This document shows, one piece after another, positions 24,640-34,188 of a DNA stretch of 64,000 nucleotides. Numbering within the stretch: the stretch's first letter is position 1; every line of letters begins with the position of its first letter. The notes beneath the pieces are model-generated. The model made no database searches. It saw only the letters and a program-made list of their open reading frames with translations, and was not told the DNA's origin. Origin of the DNA: Afipia clevelandensis ATCC 49720 (GTDB taxonomy: Bacteria > Pseudomonadota > Alphaproteobacteria > Rhizobiales > Xanthobacteraceae); contig NZ_KB375281.1 of assembly GCF_000336555.1 (NCBI RefSeq), positions 1,988,030 to 2,052,029 on the forward strand, read 5' to 3'. The translations under genes were made by a program, and so were the position numbers.

Positions 24640-25302
24640 ATGATCACGCTGTATCACTGTTCGAGTGCGCGCTCGTTTCGTCCGCTATGGACGCTGGAAG
24701 AAATCGGCATCCCCTATGAGCTGAAGATGCTGCCCTTCCCGCCGCGTTTCCTGAAGCGGGAGTATCTTGAGTTAAATCCGCTCGGCACCATCCCGTTCCT
24801 GATCGACGGCGACACGCGGATGACGGAATCGTCAGCGATCTGCCTTTATCTTGCGACGAAGTATGGCCCGACGCCGATCAATGTCGCGGTCGATGAACCC
24901 GCCTATGGCGCCTACCTGAACTGGCTGTTCTTCGGCGAGGCCACACTGACCTTCCCGCAAACCATCTACTTTCGCTATTCCCAGCTTGAGCCCGACGAGA
25001 AGAAAAATCCGCAGGCCGCAGCCGACTACGCGCGCTGGTTCCTCGCCCGCCTGCGGTCGCTGGAGACGACGGTCGCGGAATCGGAGTGGGTCTGCGCCGG
25101 GCGTTTCACGGCAGCGGACATTTCCGTCGGCTATGCCCTGATGTTCGCGCAGTCCAACGGACTGTCGGCGCAGTTCACGCATGCCGTTGCCGCCTATTGG
25201 GAGCGGCTCAAGCAGCGCGAGGGCTTCCGCAAGGCCATCGCCGCGCAGGACCGCGCCAGTGCGGAGCAAGGCGTCGCGCCGCGAGTCCCGGCTGCAACCT
25301 AG
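24640..25302 (+). CDS. Glutathione S-transferase family protein
   Basis: 220 residues with an N-terminal thioredoxin-like domain (about 1-80; SSARSFRPLWTLEEI, then cis-Pro in NPLGTIPFL and the glutathione-binding acidic-Ser pair in MTESSAIC) and an all-alpha C-terminal domain containing FTAADISVGYAL, the N-capping motif of GSTs. A zeta- or beta-like cytosolic GST could detoxify or isomerise an electrophilic intermediate of the adjacent pathway. It ends in the CTAG that is also the stop of the convergent AraC gene. Confidence 0.9.
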   Translation: MITLYHCSSARSFRPLWTLEEIGIPYELKMLPFPPRFLKREYLELNPLGTIPFLIDGDTRMTESSAICLYLATKYGPTPINVAVDEPAYGAYLNWLFFGEATLTFPQTIYFRYSQLEPDEKKNPQAAADYARWFLARLRSLETTVAESEWVCAGRFTAADISVGYALMFAQSNGLSAQFTHAVAAYWERLKQREGFRKAIAAQDRASAEQGVAPRVPAAT

Positions 25303-26114
25303 GCCCGCATCCCAGTCAGATCGCTCGCGACATCGCGCCCGTTGATGATTTGCAGCCGGCGCGAGCCGGAAAACAGCGCGGTCGGCTTCAGCCCGTAGAT
25401 CCGGCGCAGCGAATGGCTGAAGTGCGTCGAATCCGGATAGCCAGCATCGAGCGCGAAATGCGCCAGATTCCGCTCGACATTCACGTGATGCAGGATGTTG
25501 CGCCCCCGCTTCCATGCGCGGAAGGTCTTGAAGTTCATCCCGGTCTCATCCTTGAACAGATGCAGGAAGCGCGACAGCGACAGCCGCACATCGGTTGCGC
25601 AGTCATCGCCCGAAATGTTGCTCGATGGCCTGGCCTGGAACCGTGAAACAACCTCCGAAATGCGCGTATCGAGTTCGCGCGGCCTCAAGCGCCGGTTGAG
25701 GAAAATCTGGTCGAAGTCAGCGGACGTGAAGCCGCCGGTGCCGCCGAGCGCCATGGTTGCGTAGATTTCACGAAAGCGCGCCGCGATTTGGCCCGCCGTG
25801 GCGGGATCGTTGCACTGGCGAATGATTTCGGCGAGATCTTCGTCGCAGACCGATTCCGGCTCGATCAGAAGGCCGAGCTTTTCGCGCGACTCGGCGGTGA
25901 TCCTGTGCGGCACATAAGCCGGAATCGCGAATATCTCGCCAGTGCGCGGCGCTTCACCGGCGATTTCGAGACGCGCGGTCCCATAGACCGGGACGCAGAT
26001 CGTAAGTGCACCGAGCGTCCGCACCGACGGATTGCCGTGCAGACCGGCATAGAACACGCGCTCTGAACTGATCAGCATGAACCGCTCGGAGCGGCCGCAC
26101 GGCGACTTGCGCAT
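25299..26114 (-). CDS. AraC-family transcriptional regulator
   Basis: 271 residues: an N-terminal cupin-like sensing part with ARLEIAGEAPRTGEIFAIPAYVPHRI (about 60-85), and two C-terminal helix-turn-helix motifs (LSLSRFLHLFKDETGMNF and LAHFALDAGYPDSTHFSHSLRRIYGLKP, the AraC signature). The start chosen is the ATG at 26114, with GGGAG eight bases upstream; ATG 26132 lies farther out. It lies between the GST and the third acyl-CoA dehydrogenase gene, so it probably governs one of the acyl-CoA gene groups. The effector is unknown. Confidence 0.88.
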   Translation of the reverse strand: MRKSPCGRSERFMLISSERVFYAGLHGNPSVRTLGALTICVPVYGTARLEIAGEAPRTGEIFAIPAYVPHRITAESREKLGLLIEPESVCDEDLAEIIRQCNDPATAGQIAARFREIYATMALGGTGGFTSADFDQIFLNRRLRPRELDTRISEVVSRFQARPSSNISGDDCATDVRLSLSRFLHLFKDETGMNFKTFRAWKRGRNILHHVNVERNLAHFALDAGYPDSTHFSHSLRRIYGLKPTALFSGSRRLQIINGRDVASDLTGMRA

Positions 26115-26166
26115 CGTTTTCTCCCAAAGCATGTTTCACGGGCGATTGTTCGCCTCTTGTGATTGA

Positions 26167-27462
26167 TTAGCGGGCCTTCTCCGGTGTCGCGATTTTCCCC
26201 GCGCCCATATAGCCGAACAGAAATCCGGCGACCTTTCGCTTCTGGATTTCCTCGCTGCCCTCGGTGATGCGGTAGCGCCGGTGATGGCGGTAGATATGCT
26301 CGAACGGCTTGTGCCGCGAATAGCCCATGCCGCCATGCACCTGCATGGCGCGATCCGCCGCCTCGCAGCACAGCCGGTTCGCCCAGAAATTGCACATCGA
26401 CACCTTGTCGGACAGCCGGTGCTCGACCTCGGCCTGGGTCATGCGGTCCATTTCCCACGCTGTCTTGCGGATCAGGAGCCGCAGCATCTCCGCCTGCGTT
26501 GCAAGCTCCACCAGCGGAAACTGGATCGCCTGATTTTCCGACAGCGCATGGCCGAACGGCTTGCGCTCGCGCGCATAGTGCACGCTCTCGTTGATGCAGT
26601 AGACCGCCGCGCCGAGCGAGCTTGCCGCTTGACGAATCCGGTTCTCATGCACAAAGCACTGCGCCAGCGACAGGCCGCGCCCGACTTCGCCGAACAGCGC
26701 AGCGTCCGGCACGAACACGTCGGTGAAGCTGACGCGCGGGTGATCGGTCGGCATGTTGAAGGTCCAGAGATATTCCTCGACCTTCACGCCTTTCGTATTC
26801 GCCGGAACGAGAAAGCAGGTAATACCCCGCGCATCGCCATCGTTGCCCGACGTGCGCGCGAACGTCGCGCAGTGGGTGGCGACATGCATGCCCGTGGTCC
26901 ACATCTTCTCGCCGTTGATGACCCAGCCGCTGACGCCATCGCGCGTGGCCTGCACGGCGGTCGTTTCCATGTGGGTGGCGTCGGAGCCGTGGTCCGGCTC
27001 GGTCAGGCCGAAGGTGATGCGGTACTTGCCGGTGAGCGAGCCTTCGATCATCGCCTTCTGGTCGTCGCGGCCGTAGCGATCCAGCATGGTGACCAGCGGA
27101 AAGTTGCCGACAATGGAGTGCTCGTTCTGCAGGTCGTTGTGCAAACCGAGTCCCTTGGCGGCGAAATGCTCGCGGATCACTGCCATCCAGAGATTGGAGC
27201 CATCCTTGCCGCCATAGCGTTTGGGAATCGCGAAGCGCAGATGCCCGGCCTTGTCGGCGAGGGTCTTTGCCTGACGCAGCAGGTCTTCCCATTCATGACG
27301 CGGCAGGCCGCCGTTGTCGAAATCCGTTCGCGCCCATTCGCGGCGATGATCGAAAAAGCGGATGTTGTCGTCGCGCTGCTCCAGCGGCCTGATGGTTTGC
27401 TCGATGAATCCATCAAGCTCGGCGAGATACGCAGTCAGGTCATCAGGCAGCGAGAAATCCAA
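26167..27462 (-). CDS. Acyl-CoA dehydrogenase, ACAD10/11-like, TTG start
   Basis: 431 residues, longer than the 385-residue norm because of N-terminal helices. Flavin motif FGLTEPDHGSDATH and MWTTG; the MCAD-type catalytic Glu is present in ITEGSEEIQ, so unlike the pair at 22233-24578 it uses the usual base. The start is a TTG at 27462 with GGGAG seven bases upstream; no ATG fits. Such dehydrogenases are often linked to aminoglycoside-phosphotransferase-like kinases that phosphorylate hydroxyacyl-CoAs, and one lies 1.6 kb away (29037-30032). It is divergent from a CaiD-like crotonase gene. Confidence 0.9.
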   Translation of the reverse strand: MDFSLPDDLTAYLAELDGFIEQTIRPLEQRDDNIRFFDHRREWARTDFDNGGLPRHEWEDLLRQAKTLADKAGHLRFAIPKRYGGKDGSNLWMAVIREHFAAKGLGLHNDLQNEHSIVGNFPLVTMLDRYGRDDQKAMIEGSLTGKYRITFGLTEPDHGSDATHMETTAVQATRDGVSGWVINGEKMWTTGMHVATHCATFARTSGNDGDARGITCFLVPANTKGVKVEEYLWTFNMPTDHPRVSFTDVFVPDAALFGEVGRGLSLAQCFVHENRIRQAASSLGAAVYCINESVHYARERKPFGHALSENQAIQFPLVELATQAEMLRLLIRKTAWEMDRMTQAEVEHRLSDKVSMCNFWANRLCCEAADRAMQVHGGMGYSRHKPFEHIYRHHRRYRITEGSEEIQKRKVAGFLFGYMGAGKIATPEKAR

Positions 27463-27670
27463 CGCGCAACTCCCGGACGTCCATCGGCTTGTTTGCCTTG
27501 CGTTATGCTGCCAATGACAGCCGCAACGGATGGCGAATTAAGATAAGCGCGGAGGCGTTAGTCAAGCGCTTAATTAAATTGTGAAACGGCTTGTTTGCTG
27601 GTCTATTTCGCGCACGACAACATCGCGCAAATGTTGCAACGCAGCGCAAGAAACGTCTGAGGAAACGTCC
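27463..27670. promoter_or_regulatory. Divergent promoter region, acyl-CoA dehydrogenase / crotonase
   Basis: A 208-bp gap between divergent genes. Its AT-rich core holds two touching palindromes, AAGCGCTT (27564-27571) and TTAATTAA (27570-27577), which could be a regulator-binding site or part of a promoter. This is a pattern observation only. Confidence 0.4.
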
Positions 27671-28450
27671 ATGGCCTATGAATTCGCCAAGGTGGACCGC
27701 AAGGGTCCGCTCACCGTCATCACGCTCAACCGTCCCGAGGTGATGAATGCCGTGCATTCGCCGATGCACTTTGAAATGCATCGCGTTTTTGACGAATTCA
27801 ACAAGGACCCGGACCAGTGGATCGCCATCGTCACCGGCGCGGGCGACCGGGCGTTCTCAGCAGGCAATGATCTGAAGTGGCAGGCGCAGGGCGGCCAGCG
27901 CGGCTGGGACACCAGCGGCTTTGCCGGCCTCACCCACCGGTTTGACTGCGACAAGCCGATCATCGCCGCGGTCAATGGCGTGGCCATGGGCGGCGGTTTT
28001 GAGATCGCGCTGGCCTGCGACCTCATCATTGCATCGGAGAACGCCACCTTCGCCCTGCCCGAGCCGCGCGTCGGTCTCGCCGCGCTGGCCGGCGGTCTGC
28101 ATCGCCTGCCGCGTCTCATCGGCCTCAAGCGCGCCATGGGCATGATCCTCACCGGGCGTCATGTCTCCGCGAAGGAAGGCCTGGAGCTTGGCTTCGTCAA
28201 CGAGGTCGTGCCGAAGGGCGAGGCCCTCGCGGGCGCCGAGCGCTGGGCCAATCTCATTTTGCAGAACGGCCCGATGTCGATCCGGGCCTCGAAGCAGGCG
28301 ATGCACCGTGGCCTCGGCGCATCGCTGGAGCAGGCGCTGGCGGAACAATTCGACTATCCCGCCGTGAAGGCACTCGCCGCGTCGGAAGATTATGTCGAAG
28401 GTCCGAAGGCCTTTGCGGAAAAGCGCCCGCCGCAGTGGAAGGGGCGGTAA
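27671..28450 (+). CDS. Enoyl-CoA hydratase, CaiD-like
   Basis: 259 residues, with both catalytic glutamates: Glu111 in GGGFEIA and Glu131 in LPEPRVG, the same residue numbers as in E. coli CaiD (crotonobetainyl-CoA hydratase, 261 residues). Oxyanion-hole loops are AFSAGNDL and AMGGG. It should add water to an enoyl-CoA. ATG 27671 has GAGG nine bases before it; a 30-residue upstream extension is not protein-like. No carnitine genes are nearby, so a carnitine role is not supported; it more likely works with the divergent acyl-CoA dehydrogenase and the downstream APH/DUF6285 pair. Confidence 0.9.
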   Translation: MAYEFAKVDRKGPLTVITLNRPEVMNAVHSPMHFEMHRVFDEFNKDPDQWIAIVTGAGDRAFSAGNDLKWQAQGGQRGWDTSGFAGLTHRFDCDKPIIAAVNGVAMGGGFEIALACDLIIASENATFALPEPRVGLAALAGGLHRLPRLIGLKRAMGMILTGRHVSAKEGLELGFVNEVVPKGEALAGAERWANLILQNGPMSIRASKQAMHRGLGASLEQALAEQFDYPAVKALAASEDYVEGPKAFAEKRPPQWKGR

Positions 28451-28485
28451 TCCACCATCGACCGGAATACCAATTCAACGTCATT

Positions 28486-28562
28486 GTCATTGCGAGCGAA
28501 GCGAAGCAATCCATCTTTCTTGAAGATATAGATTGCTTCGTCGCGTCGCTCCTCGCAATGAC
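28486..28562. repeat. Palindromic intergenic repeat, CGTCATTGC family (copy 3)
   Basis: GTCATTGCGAG (28486-28496) pairs with CTCGCAATGAC (28552-28562); inside, GAAGCAATC and GATTGCTTC form an inner stem. Same layout as the copy at 3006-3081. It lies between the convergent crotonase and DUF6285 genes. Confidence 0.85.
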
Positions 28563-28564
28563 GG

Positions 28565-28945
28565 TTAGCATTGCTTGCCCTCCCGCTCCCGCCGGTAGGA
28601 CGCATAGTTCGGCTGGTCGATGGCCAGCTTGTCCATGGTGGTCTGCCAGACATGCTCGGTCAGTCCCGGCGTATCAAAACCAACCTCGCCGCTGGCGATC
28701 CGCGCGGACAGCAAACGATTCAAGTCTTCCAGCGAGCCGGTCTTGCCGAGCAGCTTTGAAAGCCGCTCAAGCTCGGCCGCATCGCCGGATGCCTCAAGGG
28801 TGAACTGACGCACCACAAGATCGAGCGCGTTGAGGCCGACGCGCAGCTTGAACGCGGTGTGACCGGACAGCTTCGGCGCGACGTCGTTGCGGAGAAAGTC
28901 CGCGACCGCGTTGATCAGTTCGGCCGGTGTCGGTTGATCCTGCAT
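28565..28945 (-). CDS. DUF6285-type protein
   Basis: 126 residues, soluble, mostly helical: QDQPTPAELINAVADFLRNDV at the N-terminus, then FKLRVGLNALDLVVRQF and a Leu-rich second half. I recognise this as the small DUF6285-type protein that follows APH-like phosphotransferase genes in acyl-CoA catabolic clusters; it has no assigned function. The start at 28945 (MQDQ) has GGAGG eight bases upstream. It lies 91 bp after the phosphotransferase on the same strand, with a hairpin between them, and its stop is 3 bp from a palindromic repeat. Confidence 0.8.
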   Translation of the reverse strand: MQDQPTPAELINAVADFLRNDVAPKLSGHTAFKLRVGLNALDLVVRQFTLEASGDAAELERLSKLLGKTGSLEDLNRLLSARIASGEVGFDTPGLTEHVWQTTMDKLAIDQPNYASYRREREGKQC

Positions 28946-29001
28946 CCACACATCCTCCCAACTTATCGTTGGCGCATGACGTTGTCCGAAAACCGCTCCT
29001 C

Positions 29002-29024
29002 GCCCTCGGGGCGAGCCCGAGGGC
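29002..29024. repeat. Intercistronic hairpin between phosphotransferase and DUF6285 genes
   Basis: A perfect 9-bp stem, GCCCTCGGG and CCCGAGGGC, with a 5-nt loop. T-run on the + strand side only (GTTTTTC just after), so for the minus-strand operon it is more likely an mRNA-stability element or weak attenuator than a terminator. Confidence 0.6.
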
Positions 29025-29036
29025 AAGTTTTTCGCA

Positions 29037-30032
29037 TCATCCGCCGCTGCGCGGGGCGAGCAACCGCAACAGGTCGATCTCGGTTTCCGAGGCGCGGCGG
29101 CCGATCATGGCGCGTTCCATGGAATGATCGGGGCCGGCGCGAAACCGCTGCATCATGCCGCAGCACATGATTCCCCACCGCAGCGTGCCCAGCGTCTCCC
29201 AGAACATCACCCGCGCGACATCGACCGGACGGCCGGACGCAGATTCATACGCCGCAAACAAATCCTCACGCGACCCGAGGCCGCCGACCGGCTTGTCGAT
29301 CTCGCCGAAGCGCCAGGAGTTCACGCAGATCCAGCCAAGGTCTTCCATCGGATCGCCAAAATGCGCCAATTCCCAGTCCAGCACCGCACGAACGCCCTCG
29401 GGGCCGATAATGAGATTGCCGTGACGGAAATCGCCATGCACCAGCGTCACCGTGCCGGACGTCGCCGGCGTATGGTCGCGCAACCAGCGCAGCGCCAGAT
29501 CGAACACCGGGCGCGGCCAGTCGAACGATTGGTATTCCGCCGTCAGATCATCGAGTTCACTCGCGACCGTCATCAGCCGCAGTTTCGGCAGACGCGCCTT
29601 GTCCAGCGCATGAATGCCCGCAACGATCTTGCCGAGTTGCCCCGCCAATATGTTGCGCGCTGGCGCAAACTCGGGGTCGCGCAAAATCTTGCGCGGGATG
29701 GTTTCGCCCTCGACGCGGTCCATGACAAAGCCGCTGCCGAGGCCATCCTCCGGCTGCAAGACGTAGCGCACCCGCGGCGACGGAATTCCGGCTTCATAGG
29801 CCTGCTGCATCAGCACCGCTTCGGCGTCGAGACCGGCGGCACGGCCAGGCGCGGCGCCATAGCCCGGCGGCGCACGGCGCAGAATGACCGCGATATCTCC
29901 TTCGGGATGCAGGACGCTGAACGACCAGGTTTCCTGGCTGGCGCCGCCGGACAGTTGAGCCAGCCGATCCATGCCTGCGGCTCCCGGAAACCAGCGCGTG
30001 ACGCTGGCCTTGATCGCGCTTTCAATGGTCAT
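29037..30032 (-). CDS. APH-family phosphotransferase (ACAD10/11 kinase-like)
   Basis: 331 residues with an aminoglycoside-phosphotransferase kinase fold: catalytic loop VHGDFRHGN (Asp211 as base) and metal-binding VLDWELAHFGDP. Homologous domains in ACAD10/11 phosphorylate 4-hydroxyacyl-CoAs before elimination, so this is plausibly a hydroxyacyl-CoA kinase rather than an antibiotic-resistance enzyme. It is paired with the DUF6285 gene downstream; an ACAD10/11-like dehydrogenase is encoded at 26167-27462 on the same strand. That is a recurring trio. The livJ-type gene upstream ends in a terminator (30076-30113). Confidence 0.88.
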   Translation of the reverse strand: MTIESAIKASVTRWFPGAAGMDRLAQLSGGASQETWSFSVLHPEGDIAVILRRAPPGYGAAPGRAAGLDAEAVLMQQAYEAGIPSPRVRYVLQPEDGLGSGFVMDRVEGETIPRKILRDPEFAPARNILAGQLGKIVAGIHALDKARLPKLRLMTVASELDDLTAEYQSFDWPRPVFDLALRWLRDHTPATSGTVTLVHGDFRHGNLIIGPEGVRAVLDWELAHFGDPMEDLGWICVNSWRFGEIDKPVGGLGSREDLFAAYESASGRPVDVARVMFWETLGTLRWGIMCCGMMQRFRAGPDHSMERAMIGRRASETEIDLLRLLAPRSGG

Positions 30033-30075
30033 CGGGCTTTGGGGCTTGTTGGCTCTCGAGTTTGAGCCGGACCGT

Positions 30076-30113
30076 AAATAAAATCGCGTGCGCGGGCAAC
30101 CCGCGCACGCGAT
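30076..30113 (-). terminator. Rho-independent terminator of the Liv/ligase operon
   Basis: A perfect 14-bp stem (30083-30096 and 30100-30113) with a 3-nt loop, followed on the minus strand by TTTTATTT. It lies 20 bp past the stop of the binding-protein gene, closing that operon and insulating the phosphotransferase gene. Confidence 0.85.
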
Positions 30114-30132
30114 GCCATTCAGAGCGGTTCGC

Positions 30133-31332
30133 TCAGAACATCAGGCCTTCCTTGACCAGCACCCAGCGGCCGCCCTTGACCTGCTGGACCTGCGTCACCG
30201 TGCTCGCAAGATGGTTGGTCTTGGAGAACTTGGTCGGCGGCGAAGAGAAGATGTCCTGGAACACGTCGCCGGATTCCATCGCATCGAGCACCTTCTGGCC
30301 GGTCAGGTCCTTTCCTGCCTTTTTGACGTAGTGCGCGAAAGTCATCATCGCGTTGTAGCCGATGATCGCCTGGGTGTTTGCGTCGGAGCCGAAGGCCTTC
30401 TTGTAGTTGTCCAGCCAGTCCTTGACCTTGCCCTTCGCCGTGTCGGCATAGGGAATCTCGAAACCGGCAGCGGCATAGAGACCCTCAACGGCATCCTTGC
30501 CGAGCGCGGGCACTTCGAGCACGTTGGTCGGCGTGGCGCCGAGGAACGTAACGTCCCAGCCCAGCTTCTTGGCTTCCGCCATCGCGCCGATGGTTTCGCG
30601 GATCACCGTGCCGAGCACGACGAGATCGCAGCCGTCGGACTTCATCTTGGCGACCTGAGCGCTGAAATCCGACGCGCCGCGCTTGTAGCTTGTGATCGAC
30701 GCCGGCGTGATCTTCATCGCCGTGAGTTGCTGATTGAAACCGTCGAGCACGCTTTTTCCGTATTCGTCATCCTGATGCATGATGCATGGCTTTGCGAACT
30801 TCTTCGTCTCGACCATGTACTTGAGCGCGGCGCGCGTGCTCTCCACATAGGGCAGGATGTTGTTGAACTTCAGCCGCTCCTGCGGTTTCGCCGGATCGAA
30901 CTTGAAGGTGAACTCCGCCGCCGTCAGCGGGAAGAGCTGCAGCACGCCTGCATCGAACAGGATGTCCTGTGCGGCCAGCACGGTGGGCGAGCCCATCGGA
31001 CCGACCATGGCGAAAATCTTGTCCTTCTCGATCAGCTTCTGCGACGCCAGCACCGCGCGCTTTGGATCGTAGCCGCTGTCCTCAATGATGAGCTTGATCT
31101 TGCGGCCATTGATACCCCCGGCGGCGTTGATTTCATCGGTCGCCATCTTCATGCCGTTGGCCACCGGCACACCCCAGCCCTTGATCGGGCCGGACAGATC
31201 CTGATGCGAGCCGACCACGATCTCGGCCGGCGAGATGCCCTCATTTGTCACCTTGGTCTGTGCGAAGGCCGGCGACTGGGTCAGCGCGAGCGCCCCCACC
31301 GCAAGGCCCAACGCCTTGAACGATTTCGACAT
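30133..31332 (-). CDS. Liv-type ABC transporter substrate-binding protein
   Basis: 399 residues. A signal peptide (MSKSFKALGLAVGALALTQS, cleaved after AFA) directs it to the periplasm. Family marks: EIVVGSHQDLSGPIKGWGVP at the first ligand loop, AAGGINGRKIKLIIEDSGYDP, and MVGPMGSPTV. It delivers ligand to the LivHMGF-like complex encoded upstream. It is the last gene after the acyl-CoA ligase, an order suggesting the imported compound is a carboxylic acid (aryl or fatty) that is immediately CoA-activated rather than an amino acid. A strong terminator follows. Confidence 0.92.
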   Translation of the reverse strand: MSKSFKALGLAVGALALTQSPAFAQTKVTNEGISPAEIVVGSHQDLSGPIKGWGVPVANGMKMATDEINAAGGINGRKIKLIIEDSGYDPKRAVLASQKLIEKDKIFAMVGPMGSPTVLAAQDILFDAGVLQLFPLTAAEFTFKFDPAKPQERLKFNNILPYVESTRAALKYMVETKKFAKPCIMHQDDEYGKSVLDGFNQQLTAMKITPASITSYKRGASDFSAQVAKMKSDGCDLVVLGTVIRETIGAMAEAKKLGWDVTFLGATPTNVLEVPALGKDAVEGLYAAAGFEIPYADTAKGKVKDWLDNYKKAFGSDANTQAIIGYNAMMTFAHYVKKAGKDLTGQKVLDAMESGDVFQDIFSSPPTKFSKTNHLASTVTQVQQVKGGRWVLVKEGLMF

Positions 31333-31450
31333 AACGGTCTCCTCTCTGTTGGCCCATGTTCAGCGAAGGCCGGGCCTTGTTATCTTCGCCGTTGGACGGC
31401 CCTTTCGGGCCGCGGAATGCTTTTCATCGTGTGCGCAATGACCGGCGCGC

Positions 31451-33289
31451 CTATGCCATCGCCCCTGCCCGATACATTGCGTCGATTTCCGCTGCGTAGG
31501 ACTTGTTCACGAAACTGCGCTTCAGCTTCATGGTCGGCGTCAGTTCTTCGTCCTCGGGCGTCAGTTGCCTCTCGATCAGGTGGAATTTCTTGATGGTTTC
31601 GACCCGCGCGAAGTTGACGTTGACCGCCTCGATTTCCTTCCTGATGAGATCCTGTATCTCCGGGGCGCGGCACAGGCTCGCGTAATTGGTGAACGGAATG
31701 TCGTAGTCCTGCGCAAACTTCTCCACATTTTCGTGGTCGATCATCACAAGACACGTCAGATACGGCCGCTTGTCGCCGATCACCACGGCGTCCGAGATAT
31801 ACGGCGAGAACTTCAACTGATTCTCGATTTCCGACGGCGTGATGTTCTTGCCGCCGGAGGTGATGATGATGTCCTTCATCCGGTCGGTGATCTTGACGAA
31901 ACCCTCGTTGTCGATGGTGCCGACATCTCCGGTATGCAGCCAGCCCTTCTCGTCGATGGTCTCGGCGGTCTTTTCCGGCTGGTTCAGATAGCCCATGAAC
32001 AGGTAATCGCCCTTGATAAGGATTTCTCCCTTCGGGCAGATCATGACTTCGCCCCACGGCGCGGCCTTGCCGACCGAGCCGAGCTTGATGCGTTCGTTCG
32101 GCATCAGCGTCGCCACGCCACAGTTTTCGGTCTGGCCATAGACCTCGCGCATGTCGAGGCCGATGGCGAGATACCAGCGGATCAGGTCCGGCGAGATCGG
32201 CGCGGCGCCGGTGAAGGCGATGCGGACGCGGTCGAGCCCGAGCATGCGGCGGATGTTGCGGAACACCAGCCAGTAAGCTGCCTGGCCCGCCAGACGCAGA
32301 TGCAGCGGCGGCGTCTCACCCTCCAGCCTGTAGTCGGTCAGACGCTGGCCGATGGCAAGCGCGTGACGGTACATCCATTGCTGGAACGGCGTCGCGTCCT
32401 TCAGGGCGATGGTGATGGCCGAATAGAATTTCTCCCAGATACGCGGCACGGCGAGAAATGCCGTCGGCTGCACCTCGCGCAGATTGTCCGGCACCGTTTC
32501 CGGGCTTTCCGCGAAATTCATGATCGAGCCGACCGCGATGGACAGATAGTAACCACCGATCCGCTCGGCGACATGGCACAGCGGCAGGAACACCAGCCGC
32601 TCCTCGTGATCGGTCGGCACCAGCAGATGATCGGCATAGCGCATCTGATGCACGACACTTCGATTGGAATGCATCGCGCCTTTCGGCGGGCCGGTGGTGC
32701 CGGAGGTATAGACCAGAATGGCCAGATCGTTCGGGCCGCGGCTTTCGATCATCTGGTTCCACAGCGCCTCGCGGCCCTGCATGTGATTGCGGCCCAGCGC
32801 CATGAATTCGTCCAGCGACATCACCATCGGATCGCTGAAGCCGCTCAGGCCCTCCATGTCGAACACGACGATCTTCTCAAGCGTCGGGCAACGCGCGCGG
32901 CAGGCCAGAATCTTGTCGAGCTGCTCGTCATCCTCGGCGAAAATCACTTTCGTCCGCGAGTCGTTGATCAGGTATTCGACCTGGGAGGCCGAGTCTGTCG
33001 GATAGATTCCGGACGAGACGCCGCCCGCGCAAAGCACGCCGATATCGGCGAACACCCACTCCGGCGTGGCATTGGCGATGATGGATGCGACATCGCCGGG
33101 CCTGAAGCCCGAGGCATCGAGCGCGTAGGCGATCTCCTTGGCCGTCTGCAGCCATTGCCGCCAGCTCGTCGACTGCCAGACGCCAAGATGCTTCTCCCGG
33201 ATCGCCGGCTTGTCGCCGCGCGTTTCAACCGCCAGCAGAAAACTCTTCGCGATGGTGTCCGCGACGGTCATCACTGCGGGTCTCGCCAT
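31451..33289 (-). CDS. Long-chain-type acyl-CoA synthetase in ABC transporter operon
   Basis: 612 residues, the larger FadD15-like form of AMP-forming acyl-CoA ligase. Motifs: LVYTSGTTGPPKGA, YGQTENCG, WLHTGDVGTID and the C-terminal KDIIITSGGKNI. It forms the CoA thioester of a carboxylic acid. It sits between the LivF-like ATPase gene and the binding-protein gene, so import and activation are co-expressed. Vectorial acylation of the cargo is a natural inference; the substrate class is unresolved. Confidence 0.92.
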   Translation of the reverse strand: MARPAVMTVADTIAKSFLLAVETRGDKPAIREKHLGVWQSTSWRQWLQTAKEIAYALDASGFRPGDVASIIANATPEWVFADIGVLCAGGVSSGIYPTDSASQVEYLINDSRTKVIFAEDDEQLDKILACRARCPTLEKIVVFDMEGLSGFSDPMVMSLDEFMALGRNHMQGREALWNQMIESRGPNDLAILVYTSGTTGPPKGAMHSNRSVVHQMRYADHLLVPTDHEERLVFLPLCHVAERIGGYYLSIAVGSIMNFAESPETVPDNLREVQPTAFLAVPRIWEKFYSAITIALKDATPFQQWMYRHALAIGQRLTDYRLEGETPPLHLRLAGQAAYWLVFRNIRRMLGLDRVRIAFTGAAPISPDLIRWYLAIGLDMREVYGQTENCGVATLMPNERIKLGSVGKAAPWGEVMICPKGEILIKGDYLFMGYLNQPEKTAETIDEKGWLHTGDVGTIDNEGFVKITDRMKDIIITSGGKNITPSEIENQLKFSPYISDAVVIGDKRPYLTCLVMIDHENVEKFAQDYDIPFTNYASLCRAPEIQDLIRKEIEAVNVNFARVETIKKFHLIERQLTPEDEELTPTMKLKRSFVNKSYAAEIDAMYRAGAMA

Positions 33290-33398
33290 AGCTCGCTCCC
33301 TGTCCTCGCCGCGTGTCAGGCAGCGTGCGTTCTCTCCTGTTCTTTTCCGCCCGGTCTTTCCGCCAGGCTTTCAGTCTGCCGCGCCTATCGCCAATTTC

Positions 33399-34178
<780 letters not shown>

Positions 34179-34188
34179 GACATCGTCC

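Noticed and set aside
27671-28450. Carnitine pathway caiD
   Set aside because: Catalytic residue numbers match CaiD, but no caiA, caiC or caiT are present and the family III CoA-transferase is 14 kb away in another operon.
29002-29024. Terminator for a plus-strand gene
   Set aside because: A T-run follows on the plus strand, but no plus-strand gene leads into it; kept only as an intercistronic hairpin.
29037-30032. Aminoglycoside resistance gene
   Set aside because: APH fold, but the context (acyl-CoA dehydrogenase, DUF6285) fits hydroxyacyl-CoA kinase; no resistance-gene or mobile context.
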